Part shown: positions 1-7,363 of the stretch, one piece after another
Layout: every line of letters starts with the position of its first letter
Position numbering within the stretch: position 1 is the first letter of the stretch
Assembly: GCA_945860135.1 (NCBI GenBank)
Contig: CAMAPK010000004.1
Location: 55,611-119,610, forward strand
Length of the DNA: 64,000 nucleotides
DNA from: Nitrosovibrio sp. Nv4
Lineage (GTDB): Bacteria > Pseudomonadota > Gammaproteobacteria > Burkholderiales > Nitrosomonadaceae
Direction: 5' to 3'
Translations under genes and position numbers: made by a program
The notes under the pieces: generated by a model
Databases searched by the model: none
What the model was told of the DNA's origin: nothing
Seen by the model: only the letters and a program-made list of their open reading frames with translations

Positions 1-410
1 GTTGCGGAAGGCGAAATCTGCGGAATGCCCGCGTCATGATAAACACGGGATGCCGGAATAGTGGTGCCGGAATTGAGGTGGCCAATCATGCCGTTTATTT
101 CCGCATCCGCCAGCTTATGCGCGACGATGGTACCGTTCTTGGGATCGGCTTGATCGTCCTCGCTCAGAAGCTGGAACCGGATCTTCTGTCCGCCGATGAC
201 GATGCCCGCTGCATTTGCTTCTTCGATTGCCAGCCTGACCCCATTCTCATTGTCTTTGCCGATATGTGCCTGGGTACCGGTGAGCGGTGCGGCATGGCCG
301 ATTTTTACCAGAAGTTCACCCACCTTGGGCAGGGGCAAGGTTTCCTTGCAGCCGGAAAGAACGAGAATGGCAGCCGCAAGGCCAAAACTGAATCGTCCGG
401 AAAATTTCAT
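1..410 (-). CDS. Branched-chain amino acid ABC transporter substrate-binding lipoprotein, LivK-like (partial)
   Basis: This gene reads leftward and runs off the window edge, so only the first ~136 residues are visible; it is absent from the ORF track because no stop lies inside. The start at 410 gives MKFSGRFSFG, a hydrophobic stretch and a lipobox LVLSGC, so the product should be a lipoprotein. The mature part begins VKIGHAAPLTGTQAHIGKDNENG and continues through RLAIEEANAAGIVIGG, which is the N-terminal lobe of the periplasmic type I binding proteins that feed LivHMGF-type importers. Binding of branched-chain amino acids, amides or urea-like compounds is possible; the ligand cannot be read from this part. 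A divergent tRNA-Ala follows on the other strand. Confidence 0.85.
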   Translation of the reverse strand, partial: MKFSGRFSFGLAAAILVLSGCKETLPLPKVGELLVKIGHAAPLTGTQAHIGKDNENGVRLAIEEANAAGIVIGGQKIRFQLLSEDDQADPKNGTIVAHKLADAEINGMIGHLNSGTTIPASRVYHDAGIPQISPSA

Positions 411-536
411 GAAATCCTCTTGTCTGAATCGCGGATTCCTACGGGGGATCGGGCTGCAGCGCTAGATATGTTCGACAACGGTGCCGGACAAAGACCGACG
501 CAAAGGATTATCCGCAGCCGCTGCGGCAATGTCAAT

Positions 537-565
537 TTTACGCTGCCGTTTTTTGTGTATAGAAT
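537..565 (+). promoter_or_regulatory. Promoter of tRNA-Ala
   Basis: A TTTACG -35 box is followed after exactly 17 nt by a TAGAAT -10 box, which places the transcription start at about 572, a few bases before the mature tRNA 5' end at 578. Assignment is by consensus match only. Confidence 0.5.
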
Positions 566-577
566 ACGCCGTCATGT

Positions 578-653
<76 letters not shown>

Positions 654-877
654 CTTACCACTCCAAGGCAGTCCGCAAAACTCGCGCGCGCAAGAAAGAT
701 TTAAGCCGACCAAAATGAGCTGTCGGCTGTGTCGCATATTAAAACAGAAAAGTGCGAACAACGAGGTATGCGTAAAGCATGGTTTGGCCAACTGACCGCC
801 CGCTGGGCGGCACAGTTGTAATTTATGCTGAATGCTTCAGGCTAACGGCACAGGAAAGCAATAACAAGGCAATTGCT

Positions 878-908
878 AAAACAGATGTCGTGGGTTGTCT
901 GTTTTTTT
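878..908 (+). terminator. Possible rho-independent terminator downstream of tRNA-Ala
   Basis: An 8-bp stem AAAACAGA / TCTGTTTT with a 12-nt loop runs into a further T tract. The stem is AT-rich and 225 nt from the tRNA end, so the assignment is weak. Confidence 0.35.
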
Positions 909-950
909 AAATGTATTGGCGAGCATGGCAATAGCCGATATTTGAAGCGA

Positions 951-1046
951 CTACATCACCATGAACCATCGATTAAAGAGCCCGAAGCTTGATATTGTCA
1001 CCATGACTATCGTGGTCATGATCACTAGGGTCCAATCTATTTTCAT
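951..1046 (-). CDS. 31-residue putative membrane peptide
   Basis: Too short for the ORF track. On the minus strand a good ribosome binding site (AAAGGAGAG) precedes an ATG at 1046. The product starts MKIDWTLVIMTTIVMVTISS and ends with FGLFNRWFMVM before a TAG stop. Residues 5-24 form one continuous hydrophobic segment with a charged N-terminal edge, so a single-pass inner-membrane peptide is the natural reading. I recognise no family. It stands alone between two tRNA genes. The case rests on the Shine-Dalgarno spacing and the clean hydrophobic profile; chance occurrence cannot be excluded. Confidence 0.45.
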   Translation of the reverse strand: MKIDWTLVIMTTIVMVTISSFGLFNRWFMVM

Positions 1047-1542
1047 CACTATCTCTCCTTTTGCGGGTTGGCGGACTCAAGTCAGAAATGTAATTCCCAT
1101 AATAATGACATAGTTTGGTTTGGTGTGCTGTTTGTCAAAAACAGCCTATTAATACCTCATTGTCTTGAACAGTTGCACGAAAATTCCAGCGCGGTGCCAG
1201 CGATAGATTACGTCACAAGTTTATGTGGGCGGAGGCTTGCGGTGGTTCTTTATCGGAGATGGAAAACGCTGCAAAACGAATTGAATTCGCAAGCATGGTG
1301 TAAGGCAAGAAAAGGAATTGCTTTTGCTTGCACCGGGGTTAGCTTGGAGCGGGAAATTTTGGAGAGTGTGGGAAGTTTGATAGAATGCCCCCGGACCAGC
1401 CCCTTGTTGCTAACAATCCAGAGTATCTATTTTGGGATATAGCGGAAACACAACAAGCGTACGGCAAGCAACAGCGGGAGTTTCAAGGCATGATAGTTCT
1501 TGTCCCCAAGGTTGCCTCAGAATAAACATTCCGGTTTATTCC
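1047..1542. other. Intergenic stretch, no gene seen
   Basis: About 500 nt between the small peptide ORF and tRNA-Lys. The 124-aa ORF of the track here lacks a ribosome binding site and has no recognisable protein character. I see no RNA gene or repeat. Confidence 0.5.
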
Positions 1543-1618
1543 GGGTCGTTAGCTCAGTTGGTAGAGCAGCGGACTCTTAATCCGTAGGTCGTCGGTTCGA
1601 ATCCGACACGGCCCACCA
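1543..1618 (+). tRNA. tRNA-Lys(CTT), integration target of the island
   Basis: A 76-nt cloverleaf with acceptor stem GGGTCGT / ACGGCCC, D arm TAGCTCAGTTGGTAGAGC, anticodon loop CTCTTAA (anticodon CTT, reads AAG), T arm GGTTCGAATCC and encoded CCA. The gene is intact here. Its 3' part from base 1571 onward is repeated at 13445, which identifies it as the attachment site of the neighbouring element. Confidence 0.96.
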
Positions 1619-1661
1619 ATAAAACAAGGACTTGCAGTGATGCAAGTCCTTGTTGTTTTAA
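1571..1661 (+). repeat. attL: 91-bp direct repeat (tRNA-Lys 3' half plus terminator)
   Basis: Bases 1571-1661 are identical to 13445-13535. The repeat starts in the anticodon stem of tRNA-Lys, covers the rest of the tRNA and the following terminator, and ends immediately after it. Flanking bases differ on both sides. This is the footprint of site-specific integration into a tRNA gene. Confidence 0.93.
1624..1659 (+). terminator. Rho-independent terminator of tRNA-Lys
   Basis: A perfect 13-bp stem ACAAGGACTTGCA / TGCAAGTCCTTGT with a GTGA tetraloop is followed by TGTTTTAA. It lies 6 nt after the tRNA CCA end and inside the duplicated att region. Confidence 0.85.
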
Positions 1662-2161
1662 GTTAGTAGCCCCATAGTAGACTTGTCGATAAGAAGCGCC
1701 TGCTTGTGCTACCGGTCATGAAATGACTGAAACCGACACGCTTCGGTCATTCATGCTGGCCTCACCAAGCGTCTGCTCCTCGGCCATTGCTGCCGGTGGC
1801 ATCCAGATGTACCAACGGCCGGTATGGCATCATCACCGGCCATAGATGCGGAAATCATCTCGAATGGCCGCTTTATCGCACTGCGACTGCGTACTCTCGA
1901 CCCGTTACGGCCGTTCAGATCACTCGCCTCGATGACCGCTTTGGAGCGATATGCTGTCGTCCGGCATATGCAGCCGAATTTTCGAATCGCTAAGGAAGGC
2001 TGGCAGTCAAACGCGGCTGCGAGCGCACTCTCTGTTCGGCTTTCAGCTTTCTCCCCATAACTTACCGGATTTTGACAGAAGGTGGCATCGGTCAATTAAG
2101 ATTCCATGTGATGAATCAATATGAGTATGATGCTGGTAAAACATGGCGTTGGAGGTGAGGA
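1662..2161. other. Left end of island, no gene seen
   Basis: About 500 nt between attL and the helicase start. Overlapping ORFs on both strands (1751-2095, 1787-1993, 1824-2060) look like decayed DNA, with no ribosome binding sites and no recognisable motifs. At 1660-1682 lies a near copy of the integrase promoter region sequence found at 13306-13328. Confidence 0.5.
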
Positions 2162-5100
2162 ATGGTTACGGAAGCGGACATCGCTGCGGCAACGCATATT
2201 CGTTTACCAATCAAGCTCACGTATCAGAATCGGGACGGCGTCATAGATGCTTCGTGCATCGGGCAGGCGAGCGAAGTCCGTGCCGCCGCAATCACTCCGC
2301 ATAGGTCTCGCGGTCCAAATTTCAAGCGGTTAAAAGCGGTCGCAGCAGACGGATCAACCTATGCTGTGGACGTTGTCAGCAACGGTTTCGATTTCACAGA
2401 CCTAGCTCCAACGGATGTGATACGTGGGACAGACTGTGTAGTCTTAGAAGGCGTATTGGAGGTCGAAAACGCCCGCTTCAGAGAAGTTGAGACAAGTATT
2501 AACGAAGGCAACCGCCTCAAGACAGAAGCGCATGCCTCATGGCGGAATGGCATCAACTACGTTTCTCAGCTTGAAGCGGCCGCAGGCCAGGCTGCACGAC
2601 CTGGGCTACGGTCTCCTCAGATCGGTGCACTTCATGCAATCGCAGCGCATTGGAGCCTGAGCAAAGATCCGGCAATCGTTGTGATGCCCACCGGCACTGG
2701 AAAGACGGAGGTGATGTTAGCCGTAACAGTCGAGTCGCGCGGTGATCGGATTCTCGTCATAGTGCCAACCGATGCGCTCCGTCAGCAGACTGCGGACAAG
2801 TTTCGCGAATATGGGCTTCTCAGGGAACTCGGCATCGTTACTGACATTAAGAATCCCGTGGTCGGGGTACTTACAGGTAAGCCCGCAGCCGCACAGTTCG
2901 ACGTGATCCAGACATGCAACATCGTCGTAACGACAATGGCTTCAATCAGCCGAGGCGACGATCAGGAGCAAAAGGCATTCGCCGCTCTCTTCAGCGCAGT
3001 TTTCTTAGACGAGGCCCATCACGCCCAGGCGACAACGTGGAACAAGTTTTCAGGGTTCTGCGGGCATGCTCGAATGCTTCTGTTCACCGCCACGCCTTTT
3101 CGAGAGGACGGCAAGGCCCTCAATGGAAAGATCATCTACAACTACCCCCTTCAACTCGCACAAGAGAACGAATTTTTTAAGCCGATCCAATTCCTGCAGG
3201 TCTTCGAGCCTGACAGCTCATTATCGGACTTGAGGATCGCTGAAAAGGCGGTGGAGAAGTTGAGAGCCGACCTTGCGAACGGTCTGAACCACATGCTGCT
3301 CGCAAGAGCGAACACCGTTGGTCACGCGCAACGTCTCTTTACAGACATCTACAACGCCGAATTTCCGGACCTGAACCCGGTACTTGTCCACAGTCAAACG
3401 CGTGGCCGGGAGCAAGTCCTGCGGAATATCCGCAACGAGCAACACAGAATAGTGATCTGCGTTGACATGTTCGGTGAGGGCTTCGATCTACCGCAACTGA
3501 AGGTCGCGGCACTGCATTCGGTGCACAAGAGCTTGGGCATTACCTTGCAATTCATTGGACGCTTCGCGAGGGCCGGGGCAAATGTTGGGGATGCGAGCTT
3601 TGTCGCCAATACGGCCGAAGACGGTGTCCCCGAGGCGTTAGAAAGCCTGTATCAGGAGAACGCTGATTGGAACAGTCTGCTGTCAGATCTGAGCTACGAC
3701 GCCATTGATCCGCAGGCTAGATTGTCGGAGTTGGTAGAAAACCTTCGACCACTGGAGGAGATGCCATCCGAGCTGGAGATCTCCACACTAACGATGAAGC
3801 CCAAACTGAGCACTGAAGTATTTCGAGTGCCGGACTTCGATCATACCGGGTATCAGAAGGCGTTTAGGCCAACTCAGTTCATTCACCAGCCCATCTTCAG
3901 TCAGCAGGACCAGATGCTGGTGTTCATTGTCAATCAGGCAGACAAGGTTGACTGGACAGACTCACGTGACATCGTTATCGACACATGGGACTTGTTTGTC
4001 ATTTACTACGATGAGGAACGAAGTCTTCTTTTCATCAACAGCTCGCGGAAATACTTCGCTTCAAAGTTGGCGAAGAGCCTGTCTACCGACCCTCAGTCGG
4101 TACGCGACGAAGATGTGTTTCGAGCGTTCAGCAACTTGCGACGGTTGACTCTGCACAGTGTTGGTTTGACGGGCCTGAGCAGGAACGTCAGATACCAGAT
4201 GTTCGCTGGACTTGATGTTCGCGACGCAATCGATCCTGTCCTTCAACAAGACAAGATGAAATCTAACGTCATGGGCGTCGGTTACGAAGACGGACGGAGA
4301 GTGAGTGTCGGGTGCTCGCGCAAAGGAAAGATTTGGTCGCTCCAGACCGACTCTCTCGCGGGATGGAGAGATTGGTGCCGTGATCTAGGTGTGAAGCTGT
4401 CGAACGAGAACATCGAGCCGAATGACTTTCTCAAATACACGTTGATTCCTGAGCTCAGAAAGAACGGCGTGCTTCCCGACCAACAGGCCATGATGGTTGA
4501 TTGGCCAGAGCAACTCTTCGAATCAGCAAGCTTCAACATCACAGTCGTGCATGGTGACGACAAATACAGCTTTCATGAATGCCAACTAGATTTGGTGGAA
4601 TGGGTCTCGGCTGGGCACGCCTTCACCTTTAAGCTGAAGGCTGGCGGAGACGTGGAAGGTGTCTTCAGAATGACACTTATTGCCGAAGATGCTGCTCAAG
4701 GAATGTTCTACTCAATCACTCGTGTTGAGGGACCTGAAATCATCATCGAGGCATTTAACAAAATTCAGTCCGCCGCTGATTTCTTCACCACCAACCCTCC
4801 GCTGGTTCGGTTGGCAGATGGCTCACAGCTCTCAGGTGAGATATTGCTGAAACCGCGAGAGGAACTGGCTGAAGTGTTTGACCATGATTTGATCGGTCAA
4901 CTTGCTTGGGGAGACACGTTACTGAATCAGGAAAGCCGCTGGGACGGAGAGGAACTTCGCCCCCGATCAATCCAACAGAAATTCATTGAATATCTAGAGC
5001 AAGGACCATCGGCGTTCATCATCGACGACGACGACGCCGGGGAAAGTGCGGACATCGTTGCGATTGAGGACAGCGAGGACACTATCACCGTCACGCTTTG

Positions 5101-5464
5101 GCATTGCAAGTATTCCTCCGGTGCAGCTCCGGGCAATCGTGTGAAGGACCTTTATGAGGTTTGCGGCCAAGCGCAAAAGTCCGTGAAATGGACTTGGAAT
5201 TTTGCCAATCTCGTTGCCCACTTGACCAAACGTGAAACTAAGCATCGCAGAGGTCGCCCATCAAGGTTCGTGAGGGGAAGTCTAGACAGACTGGTTGTGC
5301 TTAGAAAAGCATCGCGGCGCAAGTACATCGTTTTTAGGGTAGGTATTGTGCAGCCAGGCTTGTCGAAGGTCGGAATTGAAAACGAACATCTCGCAATACT
5401 GGGGGCGACAAGTCTATTTTTGCGCACCGTAACCAATCATCCTCTGATGGTGATTTCGAGTTGA
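2162..5464 (+). CDS. DEAH-box superfamily 2 helicase with nuclease-like C-terminus (candidate defence protein)
   Basis: An 1100-residue protein with a strong ribosome binding site (GGAGGTGAGG) just before ATG. The helicase core resembles the Res/type III restriction subunits: motif I MPTGTGKTE near residue 175, motif II LDEAHH near 283, motif III FTATPFR, and motif VI QFIGRFARAG in the second RecA-like lobe. After a long middle region without recognisable motif, the C-terminal part contains DDDDAGESADIVAI (Asp near 964) and LWHCKYS (Lys near 983). This spacing recalls a PD-(D/E)xK nuclease core, followed by a conserved-looking RVKDLYEVCGQAQKS. No methyltransferase partner lies beside it, so it is not a usual type III restriction system. 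It is the largest cargo gene of the island. Helicase activity is well supported; nuclease activity and a role in phage defence are inference. Confidence 0.85.
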   Translation: MVTEADIAAATHIRLPIKLTYQNRDGVIDASCIGQASEVRAAAITPHRSRGPNFKRLKAVAADGSTYAVDVVSNGFDFTDLAPTDVIRGTDCVVLEGVLEVENARFREVETSINEGNRLKTEAHASWRNGINYVSQLEAAAGQAARPGLRSPQIGALHAIAAHWSLSKDPAIVVMPTGTGKTEVMLAVTVESRGDRILVIVPTDALRQQTADKFREYGLLRELGIVTDIKNPVVGVLTGKPAAAQFDVIQTCNIVVTTMASISRGDDQEQKAFAALFSAVFLDEAHHAQATTWNKFSGFCGHARMLLFTATPFREDGKALNGKIIYNYPLQLAQENEFFKPIQFLQVFEPDSSLSDLRIAEKAVEKLRADLANGLNHMLLARANTVGHAQRLFTDIYNAEFPDLNPVLVHSQTRGREQVLRNIRNEQHRIVICVDMFGEGFDLPQLKVAALHSVHKSLGITLQFIGRFARAGANVGDASFVANTAEDGVPEALESLYQENADWNSLLSDLSYDAIDPQARLSELVENLRPLEEMPSELEISTLTMKPKLSTEVFRVPDFDHTGYQKAFRPTQFIHQPIFSQQDQMLVFIVNQADKVDWTDSRDIVIDTWDLFVIYYDEERSLLFINSSRKYFASKLAKSLSTDPQSVRDEDVFRAFSNLRRLTLHSVGLTGLSRNVRYQMFAGLDVRDAIDPVLQQDKMKSNVMGVGYEDGRRVSVGCSRKGKIWSLQTDSLAGWRDWCRDLGVKLSNENIEPNDFLKYTLIPELRKNGVLPDQQAMMVDWPEQLFESASFNITVVHGDDKYSFHECQLDLVEWVSAGHAFTFKLKAGGDVEGVFRMTLIAEDAAQGMFYSITRVEGPEIIIEAFNKIQSAADFFTTNPPLVRLADGSQLSGEILLKPREELAEVFDHDLIGQLAWGDTLLNQESRWDGEELRPRSIQQKFIEYLEQGPSAFIIDDDDAGESADIVAIEDSEDTITVTLWHCKYSSGAAPGNRVKDLYEVCGQAQKSVKWTWNFANLVAHLTKRETKHRRGRPSRFVRGSLDRLVVLRKASRRKYIVFRVGIVQPGLSKVGIENEHLAILGATSLFLRTVTNHPLMVISS

Positions 5465-5648
5465 TGGTGGTTGAGCGCATAAATCTGGGCGAAGGTCCGC
5501 AACCAGTCGACACTGTTGAAAACTCGCTGTAGGCCGATGTCAATCGATTTTCGGGGGTCCTCCACACTCAGCAACGCCCCTTGTTAGCGACAAATAGAAA
5601 ACGATGCTGATTACGCTTCAGCGAATTGAAACGCAATGTATAAATGTA

Positions 5649-5670
5649 GCCGGGGACCGAAGGCCCCGGC
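5649..5670 (-). terminator. UUCG-capped hairpin after the YjzC-like gene
   Basis: On the minus strand, a GC-rich stem of nine positions with one mismatch is closed by a C(TTCG)G tetraloop, 13 nt downstream of the stop of the 58-aa gene. No T tract follows, so it may terminate weakly or protect the mRNA end. Confidence 0.45.
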
Positions 5671-5683
5671 GTGCTGCTAGTTA

Positions 5684-5860
5684 CTACCCGCGACCGCTTT
5701 TGTTGTTCGTGCGATCTGCTATCGAGTAGGTCGTACCTGCTTTCTGGCTAGGCGGGAATGTATGTCCCTTTGGCACCGTAATTTCCTTGCTAGTGCTGCC
5801 AACCTTGTACTGCGCTGAAGCTGGGGCGGTTTGCCCTGGTTTGAACGTCTTATTTGTCAT
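5684..5860 (-). CDS. YjzC-like small protein (58 aa)
   Basis: Missed by the ORF track. The minus-strand ATG at 5860 opens a 58-codon frame: MTNKTFKPGQTAPASAQYKV, then a segment with TVPKGHTFPP, ending NNKSGRG. The pattern 'F+PGQxAPxSxxY' near the N-terminus followed by 'VxxGxxFPP' resembles the small YjzC-like family known from Bacillus and from many proteobacterial mobile elements. The biochemical function of that family is not known to me. It lies downstream of the 210-aa gene on the same strand and may be co-transcribed with it; a stable hairpin follows its stop. The family assignment is by visual similarity. Confidence 0.65.
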   Translation of the reverse strand: MTNKTFKPGQTAPASAQYKVGSTSKEITVPKGHTFPPSQKAGTTYSIADRTNNKSGRG

Positions 5861-6090
5861 GGTAAAATTGCCTTATATGTATTGCCGTTCAAGACGGCAT
5901 GCTTTACATTCGGCAAATCCCCGGTTAATTGGGGATGCCGCGATGAGTGGCCACCTGGGCCCCGGTAATCTCTGTCCCCGCCAAGAGTCAGAAAGATTGC
6001 CGGGGCCTTGTTTCTTGGCCGTCGCCGGGCGGCTTCAACGACGGCCGTATTCTCTTCTGTTCATTTTCATCTCCTTCTAAATGTGTGCCA

Positions 6091-6723
6091 TTAGGTAGTA
6101 GCTGGTGAGTCAGACGATGGCGGTGGCGGTGGCGGTGGCGCTGGCGGCGGTGCGGCATTTATCGCTTGGGCCGCCGCAGCTTCCGTTTTCCAGTGCTCTC
6201 GGATGGCTTCAATTTCGCCAAAGGCTCCAATGTCAGTGACCCGGTCTAAGAAGCGCGCATAAAGTCCATCTTGCATAAGACCCGAAGCCCGCAACCGTTC
6301 CAAGGCGACGTTCGGATTGATGAGAAGTACGTAATGAAATTCCCCCGATGACCCAGGCTTCGTGGTGATAAAGAAAAGCTCGCGCAGTTTCTTCATCCTC
6401 TTCCGCCATGTATCAACCGCCCGTTCGCCAACAAAACCCGCTTCGCAAGCGAAAGTCATCGGGTTCTCGATGGTGACAAGGATATGGTCAGGGGATCGCG
6501 CCCAGAGACAGAACAGGGTGTGCCCAGCTGGCTGACCCTTTGTCTGCGCATCAATGGCCTGCATTGCAATCGGTAGCGTCCGAGGTAGGGTCGTATAGCC
6601 ATCGTTCGTCTTGCGGTGCCACAAGAAAACACGCGGCGCATTGGGAAAATGTATATCCATCTGCTGCTGCGCGCGTTCGGCCATTTTCATTCGCTTAGCG
6701 GTTGCCTGTTTGCCGTTTGCCAT
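6091..6723 (-). CDS. Hypothetical protein with proline-rich tail (210 aa)
   Basis: The ORF is open from 6774, but the ATG at 6723 has the better context: GGAGG eight bases upstream. The product starts MANGKQATAKRMKMAERAQQQ, is basic and glutamine-rich at the N-terminus, then has a compact region (FPNAPRVFLWHRKTNDGYTT ... LFCLWARSPDHILVTIENP ... FVGERAVDTWRKRMKKLREL) that could form a winged-helix-like fold. The C-terminal 30 residues are a spacer rich in Ala and Pro with a run of seven prolines. I do not recognise the family. It sits in the island between the helicase and the DUF4041 gene, in the same orientation as the YjzC-like gene. An RBS-like AGAAGGAG at about 6080 precedes only a 9-codon ORF, perhaps the stub of a decayed third gene. 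Confidence 0.6.
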   Translation of the reverse strand: MANGKQATAKRMKMAERAQQQMDIHFPNAPRVFLWHRKTNDGYTTLPRTLPIAMQAIDAQTKGQPAGHTLFCLWARSPDHILVTIENPMTFACEAGFVGERAVDTWRKRMKKLRELFFITTKPGSSGEFHYVLLINPNVALERLRASGLMQDGLYARFLDRVTDIGAFGEIEAIREHWKTEAAAAQAINAAPPPAPPPPPPPSSDSPATT

Positions 6724-7363
6724 GATTGAATCCTCCACTGGTTTTGATACCGAACTATCCCCTAACCGCTGCATGCTGACAACGATTGATTGCGCACAAT
6801 ATCGCCGTACTCGTCCATCAGAGTGGCCGATTTAGCTATATGAATAGCCGCCATAACGGTGAAATACAACAGTATAAGCTCGCACTATATGGCGCACAAA
6901 TATTATTTAGTCCGATATTAATCATAGTGTTATTTGAATATTGCGTGCTCCCGTGCTCAATGTGCTCATCGTGCTCGATGTGCTCACCGTGCTCCCGGGG
7001 TTGTAAGGGGGTGCTACAGGTGCCTTCCGGACTCGTCAATTTGAAAGAAATGGTGTGAATTTGAGTTCGCCTTGCCGCGAAGAGGTCTCACATCACCCGC
7101 TGTGGCCGCGGCTATCGGCCGCTGATTACGAGGCATCTTTTCGCTTGAATGGTGGCTTGGAGAAGATGCGTCAGCATCTCTTGATGGGCGGATGCTGACC
7201 GAACGGCAGGTAACCGACGCAATGCTGACCGAAGCGGGATGGGACTCGAACGGCAGCATTGGCCGAGGAACGGACATCTACGGTAGCCGTGTCGACCGTC
7301 TCTTTCTGGCACATCTCAGACGGACGTGGTTATAAGAACAGGTAAAGCCCAAGGCTACCAATT
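6724..7363. other. Non-coding spacer of the island
   Basis: About 640 nt between the 210-aa gene and the DUF4041 gene. Apart from the tandem repeat at 6943-6996, I see only short ORFs without ribosome binding sites. The left half is AT-rich, the right half GC-rich. Confidence 0.5.
6943..6996. repeat. Six tandem 9-bp repeats (GTGCTC core)
   Basis: Six consecutive 9-bp units of the form (C/T)GTGCTCNN, the first starting GCGTGCTC, lie in an AT-rich spacer. The last two positions vary while the GTGCTC core is invariant. On the complementary strand the core reads GAGCAC. The spacing of just under one helix turn and the AT-rich flank recall iterons or a partition or regulator binding array; a simple slippage repeat is the alternative. 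Confidence 0.7.

Noticed and set aside
1512-1540. TTGCCT - 17 nt - TTTATT promoter-like pair ahead of tRNA-Lys
   Set aside because: The -10 box would lie 2 nt before the mature tRNA, putting the start inside the gene.
1751-2095. 114-aa minus-strand ORF near attL
   Set aside because: No ribosome binding site, composition like random GC-rich DNA, overlapped by equally long frames on the other strand.
6836-7058. ORFs translating the 9-bp repeats (EH-rich or CS-rich proteins)
   Set aside because: They arise because the repeat unit is a multiple of three; neither has a proper start site.
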